Shown: positions 1 through 7,813, counted from the first letter of the stretch. The stretch is 32,853 nucleotides of DNA from Actinomycetes bacterium (GCA_029779385.1 JAKPAQ010000263.1:1-32853), one strand, 5' to 3'. Notes: generated by a model from the sequence alone, not told the origin. Program-made: numbers and translations.

Positions 1-212
1 CCGTCGAAGACGTAGTCGACTCGCAGTTTGATTGCGTCCGCTGGCCGCGCCGGCAGGCCTTGGGTTGAGGCGGTCGGTCGCGACCCGGTGGCCGTGGCGG
101 TTGCTGTCGGCGTCGTCGCTTCGCTGGCCGAATCTGCTGTTGACTGTTGATCAACCCACCACGCGAGAATCAGCACGGCGATGATCGCTAGGGTCGTCAA
201 AGTGCGCTTCAC
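1..212 (-). CDS. N-terminal part of a secreted protein, possibly a thermonuclease (SNase) homologue; runs off the window
   Basis: An open minus-strand frame starts at a GTG (position 212) and is still open at base 1, giving about 70 residues. It begins VKRTLTTLAIIAVLILAWW, a short basic end followed by one hydrophobic segment, so it is a signal peptide or membrane anchor. A Ser/Thr/Ala-rich linker follows, and the visible part ends with IKLRVDYVFDG. That ending resembles the first strand of staphylococcal-nuclease-like domains, which continue with D-T after V-x-D-G; the diagnostic residues lie outside the window, so the nuclease call is an inference. A TAGCGT hexamer (225-220) lies 7 nt before the GTG, which suggests a leaderless transcript. 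It is divergent from the MerR gene across a 41-bp gap. Confidence 0.5.
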   Translation of the reverse strand, partial: MKRTLTTLAIIAVLILAWWVDQQSTADSASEATTPTATATATGSRPTASTQGLPARPADAIKLRVDYVFD

Positions 213-219
213 TCAAGGC

Positions 220-245
220 ACGCTACCGGCGGACCCCGCTAGGCT
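220..245. promoter_or_regulatory. Overlapping divergent promoters between the window-edge gene and the MerR gene
   Basis: The 41-bp gap holds a plus-strand TAGGCT (240-245), 8 nt before the GTG at 254, and a minus-strand TAGCGT (225-220), 7 nt before the GTG at 212. Both fit the TANNNT -10 consensus. A minus-strand GTGAGC (248-243) is a possible -35 at 17 bp. The gap is too short for two separate leaders, so both genes are probably leaderless and the polymerase sites must overlap. Confidence 0.4.
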
Positions 246-253
246 CACGTTTC

Positions 254-967
254 GTGGAGCAACATGCAGAGAGCATCGGCGTCGAAGAACTCGCTGATCG
301 AGTAGGGATGAGCGTTCGCACGGTCCGTTTCTACGCCGGCCGCGGCCTGATCCCCCCGCCGCGGCGCGAAGGCCGAAACGGCTACTACGGCCCCGACCAC
401 ATTGCCCGCCTCGAACTTGTGCGCGAGCTGCAGGCGCACGGTTTTACCTTGCAGGCGATCGAAGGTTACCTAGAAAAGATCCCGGCAACCGCCAGCCCTG
501 AAGACGTCGCCTTGCATCGCACCCTGCTCGCGCCGTGGATGCCAGACTTGCCCGAGTCGCTCGAACGAGCCGAACTGGATCTGCGTGCCGGACGCACACT
601 TTCGGACTCAGATCTGGAGTTGCTGATCGCGATCGGCGTGGTCGAACCGACCCCCGATGACGATGTATTCAACTTGGCGCCCGCGCACCTAGCCATTGGG
701 ATCGGGTTCCTTGACGCCGAACTGCCAATCGAGGCGGCCCGTTCGGCCCGGACCATTTTTCTGGCGCATGGCACCGCAATCGCCCAAGAACTCACTGAGG
801 TGTTCCGAGAGCAAGTCTGGCCGGCGCTGAAGTCTTCGGGCCATTCGAAGGAGTCGATTACCGCGATGGTCGAACGCTTCAAACCGCTGACCATCCAGGC
901 ACTGGTGACGGCCTATGAGCAAGCCGTCGACGAACAGAAACGAGAGACTATCCGCCGGCGCAGCTGA
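254..967 (+). CDS. MerR-family transcriptional regulator
   Basis: This 237-residue protein has an N-terminal winged-helix MerR domain at about residues 8-75. The hallmark helix-turn-helix VEELADRVGMSVRTVRFYA is followed by the wing segment GRGLIPPPRREGRNGYY and the second helix pair ARLELVRELQAHGFTL. The remaining 160 residues are helical with no metal-binding cysteines, so it is not a MerR/CueR metal sensor; an organic ligand or protein-partner role is possible but not shown. The start is GTG at 254, chosen because the DNA-binding domain begins only a few residues later. No Shine-Dalgarno is visible; TAGGCT (240-245) lies 8 nt upstream, consistent with leaderless expression. MerR proteins often control a neighbouring divergent gene, here the truncated gene at 1-212. 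Confidence 0.9.
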   Translation: MEQHAESIGVEELADRVGMSVRTVRFYAGRGLIPPPRREGRNGYYGPDHIARLELVRELQAHGFTLQAIEGYLEKIPATASPEDVALHRTLLAPWMPDLPESLERAELDLRAGRTLSDSDLELLIAIGVVEPTPDDDVFNLAPAHLAIGIGFLDAELPIEAARSARTIFLAHGTAIAQELTEVFREQVWPALKSSGHSKESITAMVERFKPLTIQALVTAYEQAVDEQKRETIRRRS

Positions 968-997
968 ATCTAGTCAATTCGGCCCTACGCTGAGGCC

Positions 998-1873
998 ATG
1001 AGTCGCTTCAGTCGGACCCGGGCCCGCCGGATTCTTTCCGCCGAGCTTGAGGCCGTCCGTCACCAGGACGCCGACTTTGATGCCGGCGATGTCACCGCTT
1101 TTACGCTTCCGTTGCTTGGCCGGGCCTTGTTGTTGGCTGCCGCCGGCGTGCTGCCGCTGATCGTCGTTCGAGTAGGCGATGAGACTGAAGAAGTACTGCT
1201 CCCACTGGTCGCGTCGTTCGCGTTGGCGGCGGTTTGCGCTGCGGTCGTGACGTGGCTGGTCGCCATCGTGTTTTCGGCGCTGATCACCATGATTCTTTAC
1301 CGCAAACCTCCGCGCTCGATGTCAAAACTCGTCGTCCGCACCATCGATGACTCTTTTGAACGCGTCGAGAACGTGACCAGCAATCTGATGCTTTTGGCCT
1401 TGATCGCTGGCTTACTGGCCTTGGCGATCGGCCTGCCTGAGCGCAGTACCTCTGACCTAGAACACTCGGTAATCGAGGATCTGCTGGCTTCTCAAGTAAC
1501 GGTTCTTCTTGGGGTACTCGCGGTCGCCTTCTTGGCCGAGGCCGCCCGGGCGGCCGCCGATATTGTCGACGACCAGTCGCCGGCACTCGCCTGGTTCTGG
1601 GCGTTGCTGATCACCGGTGGGGCGTGGGTAGTCGCAACCATCGCCGGGCCGCTGGAGTTCACTACGATGGTCCGGCGATTGTTAGTCGAATGGTTGCCGG
1701 CGACGGTCAACGACATGCCTCGAGCCGAGGCAATCAACGAGGTTATGCCCAGCGGAGCCCGCTGGATTGCCACCTTCGGCGCCTTGCCCGCGATCGCCGC
1801 GATTTGGTACTACCAAGCCAGGCGAAACAATGGGTTCGACGCACTCTCAGCGACACCAGGACCCGACGCCTAG
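998..1873 (+). CDS. Multi-pass integral membrane protein of unknown function
   Basis: I do not recognise the family of this 291-residue protein. It has a basic cytoplasmic N-terminus (many Arg in residues 1-12) and about six hydrophobic segments at roughly 38-58, 67-100 (probably two helices), 129-146, 166-183, 197-216 and 252-270. The loop at 101-128 is charged. The start is ATG at 998, with TACGCT (986-991) 6 nt upstream and no strong Shine-Dalgarno, a layout repeated exactly at 18846-18858. The stop codon is shared with the convergent acyl-CoA dehydrogenase gene through the sequence CTAG at 1870-1873. It could be transcribed from its own promoter 30 bp after the MerR gene. Confidence 0.75.
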   Translation: MSRFSRTRARRILSAELEAVRHQDADFDAGDVTAFTLPLLGRALLLAAAGVLPLIVVRVGDETEEVLLPLVASFALAAVCAAVVTWLVAIVFSALITMILYRKPPRSMSKLVVRTIDDSFERVENVTSNLMLLALIAGLLALAIGLPERSTSDLEHSVIEDLLASQVTVLLGVLAVAFLAEAARAAADIVDDQSPALAWFWALLITGGAWVVATIAGPLEFTTMVRRLLVEWLPATVNDMPRAEAINEVMPSGARWIATFGALPAIAAIWYYQARRNNGFDALSATPGPDA

Positions 1874-3012
1874 ATCCCCATCGACCGGCCGACGATCTCC
1901 TTCATGATTTCGGTGGTGCCGCCGTAGATCGTCTGGATCCGCGTGTCGAGGTAGGCCTTGCTGATCGGGTATTCGCTCATATAGCCGTAGCCGCCGTGCA
2001 ATTGCACGCACGCGTCCGCGGTTCGCTTCTGCAGTTCGGTGGTCCACCATTTGCCGGCGGCCGCATCCTCGATCGACAAGGTCCCGGCCATGAGTTCGGT
2101 GACACTTCGGTCGACGAAAACCTGGGCGATCCGCTGCTCGGTCTCGAGTTCGGCCAGCGTGAACCTCGAGTTCTGGAAGGATCCGATCGGCTTGCCGAAT
2201 GCCTTGCGGCTCTTCACGTAGTCCAAGGTCAGGTCGATCATCTGCCGGCAAGCGGCAGCGGCCACGACCGAAATAGTGAGTCGTTCCTGCGGCAGCTTCT
2301 CCATCAGGTAGATGAAGCCGTGGCCGGCTTCGCCGATGAGGTTCGTGGCCGGGACTCGCACGTTGTCGAAGAAGAGTTCGGCGGTGTCCTGGGCCTTCAA
2401 ACCCATCTTGTCGAGGTTTCGTCCCCGCTCGAAGCCGGCCATTCCGCGCTCAAGCATGATCAGCGAGACGCCCATCGCGCCGGCGTCCGGATCGGTTTTC
2501 GCGGCCACGATCACCAGATCGGCGTTGATCCCGTTGCTGATGAAAGTCTTGGAGCCGTTGACGATGAAGTCGTCGCCGTCGCGGATCGCCGTCGTGGCGA
2601 TGCTCTGCAGGTCTGAGCCGGTGCCTGGTTCGGTCATCGCGATCGCGGTGATGTATTCGCCGGAGCAGAACTTCGGCAACCAGCGCTGCTTCTGCTCCTC
2701 GGTGGCGTAACTGAGCAGGTAGCCCGAGACCAGATCTGTGTGCAGCGGGAAGCCGACTCCACTGGCGCCGGCCTTGGTCAGCTCCTCTTGCAGGACGACG
2801 TTGTAGCGAAAGTCGTTGGCTCCGCCGCCGCCGTACTCCTCGGGCATCATGAATCCGAGGATTCCCAGCGCACCGGCCTTGAACCAGACTTCGCGCGGCA
2901 CGATCCCGTCGCGTTCCCACTGTTCATGGTTTGGGATTACTTCGGCTTCCATGAACGCGCGGACGGTCTGGCGAAAGGCCTCGTGCTCTGCCTCAAAGAG
3001 TGTGCGCTGCAT
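1870..3012 (-). CDS. Acyl-CoA dehydrogenase (LCAD/IVD-like active-site layout)
   Basis: This 380-residue flavoprotein oxidises an acyl-CoA to the 2,3-enoyl-CoA, passing electrons to ETF. Family signatures are visible: AMTEPGTGSDLQSIA in the middle beta domain (FAD/substrate contact), SRKAFGKPIGSFQ in the C-terminal helical domain, and GGYGYMSEYPI near the end. At the place where MCAD/SCAD have the catalytic base in IYEGT, this protein has IYGGTTEIMKE; a Gly there is typical of LCAD- and isovaleryl-type enzymes, whose base sits on another helix. The gene lies 8 bp after the racemase gene on the same strand, so the two are probably one operon for branched or long-chain acyl-CoA breakdown. The exact chain length specificity cannot be read. 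Confidence 0.93.
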   Translation of the reverse strand: MQRTLFEAEHEAFRQTVRAFMEAEVIPNHEQWERDGIVPREVWFKAGALGILGFMMPEEYGGGGANDFRYNVVLQEELTKAGASGVGFPLHTDLVSGYLLSYATEEQKQRWLPKFCSGEYITAIAMTEPGTGSDLQSIATTAIRDGDDFIVNGSKTFISNGINADLVIVAAKTDPDAGAMGVSLIMLERGMAGFERGRNLDKMGLKAQDTAELFFDNVRVPATNLIGEAGHGFIYLMEKLPQERLTISVVAAAACRQMIDLTLDYVKSRKAFGKPIGSFQNSRFTLAELETEQRIAQVFVDRSVTELMAGTLSIEDAAAGKWWTTELQKRTADACVQLHGGYGYMSEYPISKAYLDTRIQTIYGGTTEIMKEIVGRSMGI

Positions 3013-3020
3013 CAGTTCTC

Positions 3021-4175
3021 CTAGTTTTGGAAGGCGATTTTGCGGTCGACCAGGTCGTCGACTTGCTCAATCCCCCAAGCAGAGAGCGCCTCGCGCGTGT
3101 TTGCGCCGGGAGCCTGCGGCGCCGAGCGGATGGCCGTCGGGGTGCCGGAAAAACGCGGAGCCGGGGCCGGCTGCGTGACTCCAAACTCGGTGACATAAGT
3201 CTGACGGGCCACGTTGTGCGGATGCACATAGGCGTCCTGCAGCGGCAGGATCGGAGCCACGCAGGCGTCACTAGCGCCGAACACTTCGGCCCATTCGTCT
3301 CTGGTTCGACTGGCGAACCATTCGGCCAACGCAGCGCGCAAGTCCGGCCAAGTGTTGAAGTTGTTCCGATCTGGCAGGTCGCCTAATCCGTCGGCCGCAT
3401 ACGCCTGCTGTAGCGCGTACCAGAACTGCGGTTCCAGTCCGCCGACGCTGACCCAGCCGCCGTCTTCGGTCTCATAGACGTCGTAGAACGGCGCGCCGGT
3501 GTCCAACAGGTTCGTGCCGCGAATCGGAGACCAGGCACCGGACTGCTCCATCGAAACGGTCATCGACAGCAGGTGCGCGACGCCGTCGGTGATCGCCGCG
3601 TCGACGACTTGGCCTTCGCCGCTAGCGCGGGCGTGAGTCAGTCCAGCGAGCACGCCCGCGACCAAGTACATCGATCCGCCGGCGAAATCGCCGAGCAAGT
3701 TCAGCGGCACTTGCGGTGGTCCGCCGGCGCGGCCGATCGGTTCGTGTCCGCCGGCAACGCCGATGTAGTTGATGTCGTGGCCGGCGAGGGCCGAGAGCGG
3801 TCCGCTTTGGCCCCAACCGGTCATCCGGCCGTAGACCAAACGCGGGTTCCGAGCCAGCGCGACGTCTGGGCCCAAGCCGAGTCGTTCCATCACGCCGGGA
3901 CGAAACCCTTCGATGATGATGTCGGCCTTTTCGATCAGGTCCAGGACGAGTTCAACTCCCCCTGGTGCTTTCAGGTCGATGGCGGCGCTGGGCCGGTTTC
4001 GGCCGAGAATCTCCTTTTCTGCGGGCGCTGCTTTTAGCGCACTTCCCCCTGGTCGGTCGATCCGGAGGACGTCTGCCCCCAAATCGGCCAACATCATGGC
4101 GGCGAACGGTCCCGGTCCGATCCCAACCATCTCAATAACTTTTACCCCAGCTAGGGGCCCCGTGGTGTGCGTCAC
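3021..4175 (-). CDS. mcr: Alpha-methylacyl-CoA racemase (CaiB/BaiF family III CoA-transferase fold, Mcr-like)
   Basis: The protein has 384 residues, close to the family's usual length. It opens with the CaiB/BaiF signature (GVKVIEMVGIGPGPFAAMMLADLGADVLRID). The three catalytic residues known from the Mycobacterium tuberculosis racemase, His126, Asp156 and Glu241, all have counterparts at a constant offset of seven: H133 in AGHDINYIG, D163 in LLGDFAGGS, and E248 in GGLEPQFWY. This favours a racemase that epimerises 2-methylacyl-CoA over a CoA-transferase. Epimerisation is needed before beta-oxidation of branched acyl chains, matching the downstream acyl-CoA dehydrogenase. The start is GTG at 4175, 6 nt after a CACAAT -10, so the mRNA is probably leaderless. 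Confidence 0.9.
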   Translation of the reverse strand: MTHTTGPLAGVKVIEMVGIGPGPFAAMMLADLGADVLRIDRPGGSALKAAPAEKEILGRNRPSAAIDLKAPGGVELVLDLIEKADIIIEGFRPGVMERLGLGPDVALARNPRLVYGRMTGWGQSGPLSALAGHDINYIGVAGGHEPIGRAGGPPQVPLNLLGDFAGGSMYLVAGVLAGLTHARASGEGQVVDAAITDGVAHLLSMTVSMEQSGAWSPIRGTNLLDTGAPFYDVYETEDGGWVSVGGLEPQFWYALQQAYAADGLGDLPDRNNFNTWPDLRAALAEWFASRTRDEWAEVFGASDACVAPILPLQDAYVHPHNVARQTYVTEFGVTQPAPAPRFSGTPTAIRSAPQAPGANTREALSAWGIEQVDDLVDRKIAFQN

Positions 4176-4181
4176 ACAGTG

Positions 4182-4210
4182 ATTGTGACAGTAGAACTGT
4201 CAGTATTCAA
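4182..4210 (-). promoter_or_regulatory. Promoter of the racemase operon with a 17-bp palindromic operator in the spacer
   Basis: Reading the minus strand, TTGAAT (4210-4205) and CACAAT (4187-4182) are separated by exactly 17 bp, and the GTG start follows after 6 nt. The spacer is filled by a perfect inverted repeat TGACAGT-AGA-ACTGTCA (4186-4202). A repressor dimer there would block RNA polymerase. The odd-length, short-spacer symmetry is typical of TetR-type operators that control fatty-acid genes, but no TetR gene is in the window, so the regulator is unknown. Confidence 0.55.
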
Positions 4211-4320
4211 TGGGTCGGAGTGCCGCTTCCCATTCCTGGGGTTGTGATCTGAGCCACAACCCGCTGTCTCCGTGGGATCATCGACATGGCACCATCCGTG
4301 TCACATCGGAAGTTGGTCCG

Positions 4321-5166
4321 GTGTGCGAACTTTTCGGGATCAAAATGCTTTCTGAACTGGCCTACACTCGCCGCGGCCAAGGCGAACCTCTAGTACTTCT
4401 GCACGGAATCGGGCACCGCCACGGCGCCTACGACCCTGTGATCGACGAGTTGGCCAAAGACTTCGACGTGATCGCCGCCGACCTGCCCGGCCTAGGCGAT
4501 TCCCCCGGGCTGCCTGAAGGAGTCCCCTATACGACCGAAAACGTGGTTCGCGCTCTAGCCGAGAACTTCGACCGGTGGGGAATCAGTCGCCCGCATGTGG
4601 TCGGCAACTCCCTAGGCGGGATGTTCTCGATCGCGTTGGCGCAACTTGGGCACGTACGTTCGGCCACCTGCCTCGCACCGGCCGGCTACTTTCGGCCGTG
4701 GAGCTTACTGCGGGCCGGCGGCACGCTACTTCCGCTGAAACTTGGCAGCTACCTGCCCGCGGGCGCCCTACGTCAATTTTCAAAGTTGAAGTTCGGTCGC
4801 AAGTTCATCGGCTGGTCGCTCTACGCCCACCCCGAACGCCACGACAGCACATCCACGTTCGCCGACTCGATGGCGATGAAGCGCGGGCCCGGCTTCTGGG
4901 CATACTTCATGCGCTGCATTCCGCTAGGTTTCTCGACCCCGCGCGTCTTTAGGGGTGTCGCGACCGTGCCGATCACGATCGCTTGGGGCAACAAGGACCG
5001 CGTCCTGCACCCGACCCAAGCGCTGTTGGCTCGAAAGCGCTTGCGCGGAATCTCGTTCATTGGCTTGCTGGACTGCGGCCATGTGCCGATGGCCGACTCG
5101 CCGACTCAAGTCGTTGCCGCCATTCGCAGCACTGCGGCCAAAGCGGGCGGACAACTCAGCGCCTGA
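4321..5166 (+). CDS. Alpha/beta-hydrolase fold protein
   Basis: This is a single-domain alpha/beta hydrolase of about 273-281 residues. The oxyanion-hole motif is LVLLHGIGHRHG, the nucleophile elbow is VVGNSLGG (Ser89 counted from the ATG at 4345), and the C-terminal catalytic His lies in LDCGHVPMADSP. The substrate cannot be inferred; esters, lactones or haloalkanes are all possible in this fold. The open frame extends back to 4210, but the extra residues lack family similarity. I prefer the GTG at 4321 (GGAAG 9 nt upstream) or the ATG at 4345, where the fold begins. It is divergent from the racemase operon and convergent with the ABC importer genes. Confidence 0.85.
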   Translation: MCELFGIKMLSELAYTRRGQGEPLVLLHGIGHRHGAYDPVIDELAKDFDVIAADLPGLGDSPGLPEGVPYTTENVVRALAENFDRWGISRPHVVGNSLGGMFSIALAQLGHVRSATCLAPAGYFRPWSLLRAGGTLLPLKLGSYLPAGALRQFSKLKFGRKFIGWSLYAHPERHDSTSTFADSMAMKRGPGFWAYFMRCIPLGFSTPRVFRGVATVPITIAWGNKDRVLHPTQALLARKRLRGISFIGLLDCGHVPMADSPTQVVAAIRSTAAKAGGQLSA

Positions 5167-5171
5167 CTGGT

Positions 5172-5188
5172 CGAAACTAACTGTTTCG
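5172..5188. terminator. Possible bidirectional hairpin between convergent genes
   Basis: CGAAAC-TAACT-GTTTCG is a perfect 6-bp stem with a 5-nt loop, placed across the 10-bp gap between the hydrolase stop (5166) and the ABC ATPase stop (5177). There is no T tract, and the stem is short, so termination is uncertain. Confidence 0.25.
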
Positions 5189-5899
5189 CGCCAAGAACGC
5201 GGTGGTTCGCGGGTCGCGAGCAGCGGTGAAGAGCTGCTCCGGCGGCCCGGACTCAACGATCTGGCCGTTGGCCAGGAACACAATCCGGTCGGCACACTCG
5301 CGAGCAAACTCCATCTCGTGGGTCGCCATGATGATGGTTCGGCCTTCGCCCTTGAGGTCGCGCAACAGGTCGAGCACCTCAGCAACCAGAATCGGATCGA
5401 GCGCCGAGGTGATCTCGTCGAGCAGCAACAATTCTGGATCCATCGAAATGGCCCGCACGAGCGCGACTCGCTGCTGCTGGCCGCCCGAAAGTGAATCGGG
5501 GTAGGCGTGCGCCTTGGCCGCCAGACCCAGTCGGTCTAGCAATTCATGAGCACGACGGGTTGCCTCAGCCTTGGACGCGCCGTGGACTCGGCGCGGGCCA
5601 ATCGTCAGATTCTGCAGCACGGTCAGGTGCGGGAACAGGTTGTATGACTGGAAAACCATCCCGATGCGTGCCCGAACCTCGTCAGGGTTGGCTGCCGGGT
5701 CGGCCAGGTCCAGGTCGCCCAAATGCATCTCGCCGTCGTCGATGATTTCGAGCAGGTCAACGCAACGAAGGAGCGTTGATTTTCCCGAACCCGAAGCCCC
5801 GATTAGGCAAACAATCTCACCGGATTCAACTTCCAGATCAATGCCGTCGAGGACGACATGGTCGCCAAAAGCTTTTCGGACGCCTTCGAGTCGCAACAT
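5177..5899 (-). CDS. Polar amino-acid ABC importer, ATP-binding protein (GlnQ/HisP type)
   Basis: This 240-residue ATPase powers an amino-acid importer at the inner face of the membrane. It has Walker A GASGSGKST, Q-loop region GMVFQSYNLFPHLT, the signature LSGGQQQRVA, Walker B LLLLDE followed by ITSALDP, and switch His in MATHEMEFA. The FPHLTVLQN segment is characteristic of the polar amino-acid subfamily. In DEITSALDP, the usual Pro is replaced by Ile. The ATG at 5899 overlaps the permease stop (TGATG), so the two are translationally coupled. It is the last gene of the binding protein-permease-ATPase operon. Confidence 0.95.
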   Translation of the reverse strand: MLRLEGVRKAFGDHVVLDGIDLEVESGEIVCLIGASGSGKSTLLRCVDLLEIIDDGEMHLGDLDLADPAANPDEVRARIGMVFQSYNLFPHLTVLQNLTIGPRRVHGASKAEATRRAHELLDRLGLAAKAHAYPDSLSGGQQQRVALVRAISMDPELLLLDEITSALDPILVAEVLDLLRDLKGEGRTIIMATHEMEFARECADRIVFLANGQIVESGPPEQLFTAARDPRTTAFLARNS

Positions 5900-6741
5900 C
5901 AGTTGCCTCCTTGGCGGCTAAGTTGACGAACCGTCAGCCAGTCAGTGAACCGCGCCAACGGGATCGTAACCACGATGAAGAAGCACGCCGCGACCGTCAA
6001 CGAGGTCACGTTGAACGTCTGCGCCTGATAGACCGATGCCGCCCGCAGCGCTTCGACCAAACCGATCGTCGACACCAATGCGGTGTCCTTTTGCAGCGAG
6101 ATGAAGTCGTTCATCAGCGGCGGGGTGACGTTTCGAATCGCTTGGGGCAAGATCACCCGATGCAGCGTCTGCGGGTAGGTCAGGCCGAGCGCGCGGCCCG
6201 CCGCCCACTGAGTCGGATGAATCGACATCAGGCCCGCCCGCATCACTTCGGCGACGTAAGCGCCGTAGCTGAGGGTCAGCGAAATGACGCCGAGCCAAAA
6301 CAAACTGGTCGGGATCCCGGGCAGACCGAGCGCCGGGAACCCGAACCCGATCAGCATGACCACCAGGATCGTCGGGATCCCACGGAAGACGTCGGTGTAG
6401 ACCGTCGCCATCGCCTTGAACGGAGCCAAGGCAGGCGACGGATAAATCCGAACGACGGCCACCAGCAAAGCCAACGGCAGTACGAGCGCTTCGACCGTCA
6501 TGAAGAGTCGCACGTTCAACCAGAAGGCGTCACGAATCGCCGGAAAGGAGGCTTTGGCGTGCTCCCAGCTAAAGAAGACCTCGCGAAAGCGCGGCCAACC
6601 TGGGGCCGAAGTGATCAACCAAACCGACAGGCCGAGCACGACGATGCACGAGATTGCGCCGACCGCGAATCGACGCAGGTGGCGCTTGCGGCGCCAGCGG
6701 TCCCGTTCAACCTGCCGCGCCGATGGTGCCGGCAGACTCAC
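5899..6741 (-). CDS. Polar amino-acid ABC importer, permease (HisM/GlnP family)
   Basis: This 280-residue membrane protein has a basic N-terminal tail of about 25 residues, then around five hydrophobic segments. The family's EAA loop is visible as AAGRALGLTYPQTLHRVILPQAIR, which docks to the ATPase. The sequence preceding it, YGAYVAEVMRAGLMSI, is also typical of His/Glu/Arg permeases. The start is GTG at 6741, 10 bp after the binding-protein gene stop; no clear Shine-Dalgarno is seen, so expression may depend on coupling. Only one permease is encoded, so the transporter probably uses a homodimer of it. Confidence 0.93.
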   Translation of the reverse strand: MSLPAPSARQVERDRWRRKRHLRRFAVGAISCIVVLGLSVWLITSAPGWPRFREVFFSWEHAKASFPAIRDAFWLNVRLFMTVEALVLPLALLVAVVRIYPSPALAPFKAMATVYTDVFRGIPTILVVMLIGFGFPALGLPGIPTSLFWLGVISLTLSYGAYVAEVMRAGLMSIHPTQWAAGRALGLTYPQTLHRVILPQAIRNVTPPLMNDFISLQKDTALVSTIGLVEALRAASVYQAQTFNVTSLTVAACFFIVVTIPLARFTDWLTVRQLSRQGGN

Positions 6742-6751
6742 AACCGGTTGC

Positions 6752-7621
6752 CTACTTCAGTACTGGCGCCGACGCCGATTCCGAAAGCCACTTGGTTTCC
6801 AGATCGGTGAGGGTTCCGTCTTCGGTGAGGCCTTCGATGGCCTGATCAACGCAACCAGTCAGCTTGCTGCCCTTTTCGAGGAGCAAGCCGAACTGCTCTG
6901 GTTCACCCCCATCGAACTGGAACTGGCCGGCGATCTTCGCGCCAGTTAGTTCGGCCGCGACCAAGTAGAAGGCGGTCGGCAGGTCAGAAACAAAGCCGTC
7001 AACCTGTTTGTTCTCAAGCGCAAGTGCAGCCTTGGTCGTGTCGTCGTAGACCAACGGGGCTTCTTCAGTGCCGAGGCTCTCGATCGCCTTCAGCGAGGTG
7101 GTGCCGATCTGCGCACCGAGGCTGGCGGTCTTGAAGTCGGCCAAGCTATCGGCGTTGGCGTACTTGGAATCTTCACGAACGATGATCGCTTGGGCCGCGG
7201 AGTAGTACGGCTTCGAGAAGTCGACGGCCTCGCGGCGTTCCTTGGTGATCGAGATCTGGTTGATGTCGAAGTCGAACGCCTTGGCGCCTGGCTGGTAGGA
7301 CGTGTTGAACGGAACCTTGGTCCAGACGACGTCGCTGGCCTCAAAGCCCATCTTTTTAGCCACGGCGTAGGCGACGGCGGACTCGAAACCCTTGCCGTTG
7401 CTCGGGTCGTTGTCGACGAACCACGGTTCAAACGCCGGGTCGTCGGTGGCGACAGTGAGTTTACCGGCGGTCTTGACCGGAAGTTTGTCAACGGCGCAGT
7501 CGCTGGCCGAAGGCGCAGACGCGTCATCTTTGGATTCAGTCGCGGGGGCGCAAGCGGCAGCGAAGGTCAACAGGACTGCGGCCGGGGCAATCGCCCAGCG
7601 GCTAAGGGAAGAACGCAACAT
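6752..7621 (-). CDS. Polar amino-acid ABC importer, substrate-binding lipoprotein
   Basis: The protein is 289 residues from the ATG at 7621, which is preceded by AGGAT at a normal distance; the upstream in-frame extension is charged and unlike a signal peptide, so I reject it. The N-terminus MLRSSLSRWAIAPAAVLLTF ends in AAACAP, a plausible lipobox with Cys as the lipid-modified residue. The mature part has the family-3 binding fold (AGKLTVATDDPAFEPW, GKGFESAVAYAVAKKMG, DFDINQISITKERREAVDFSKPYY, VDGFVSDLPTAFYL). The motif ERREAVDFSKPYY is the standard hinge-proximal signature. The ligand is likely an amino acid or related zwitterion. It leads the importer operon. Confidence 0.93.
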   Translation of the reverse strand: MLRSSLSRWAIAPAAVLLTFAAACAPATESKDDASAPSASDCAVDKLPVKTAGKLTVATDDPAFEPWFVDNDPSNGKGFESAVAYAVAKKMGFEASDVVWTKVPFNTSYQPGAKAFDFDINQISITKERREAVDFSKPYYSAAQAIIVREDSKYANADSLADFKTASLGAQIGTTSLKAIESLGTEEAPLVYDDTTKAALALENKQVDGFVSDLPTAFYLVAAELTGAKIAGQFQFDGGEPEQFGLLLEKGSKLTGCVDQAIEGLTEDGTLTDLETKWLSESASAPVLK

Positions 7622-7634
7622 GATCCGAATCCTA

Positions 7635-7647
7635 CGACCTCGGGTCG
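7635..7647. promoter_or_regulatory. Inverted repeat before the importer operon
   Basis: CGACC-TCG-GGTCG is a perfect 5-bp inverted repeat with 3-nt centre, 14 bp upstream of the binding-protein ATG. It overlaps the mRNA leader near the ribosome-binding site. It may be an operator or a small leader hairpin; I see no matching second copy. Confidence 0.25.
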
Positions 7648-7813
7648 ATTTGTTTGGCATTCGTAGGGACTTTGGACGGGTGAAGCCCGCATACGGATGG
7701 GGCGGATGGCAGCGAGTTCTGGACGATCGAGAGACACGACACACCTAGCTTGTTACCTTGGAACTGATAAATCATGCCTAGAAGCGATCTGGCATTGTTT
7801 TAAGGAGTCCGGA

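Noticed and set aside
1847..2616. Long frames on the opposite strand of the acyl-CoA dehydrogenase
   Set aside because: They are shadow frames: high-GC antisense of a conserved gene, with low-complexity Arg/His-rich products and no family match.
5776..6810. Plus-strand 344-codon frame opposite the ABC permease and ATPase genes
   Set aside because: The product is Arg/Gln/Asp/His-rich without hydrophobic core, and the minus strand holds clear ABC genes with motifs in order.
7741..7813. HipB-type operator (TATCC-N8-GGATA-like) upstream of hipB
   Set aside because: Only an imperfect GTTACC-T-TGGAAC element is visible at 7752-7764, with mismatches in each arm. Too weak to report.
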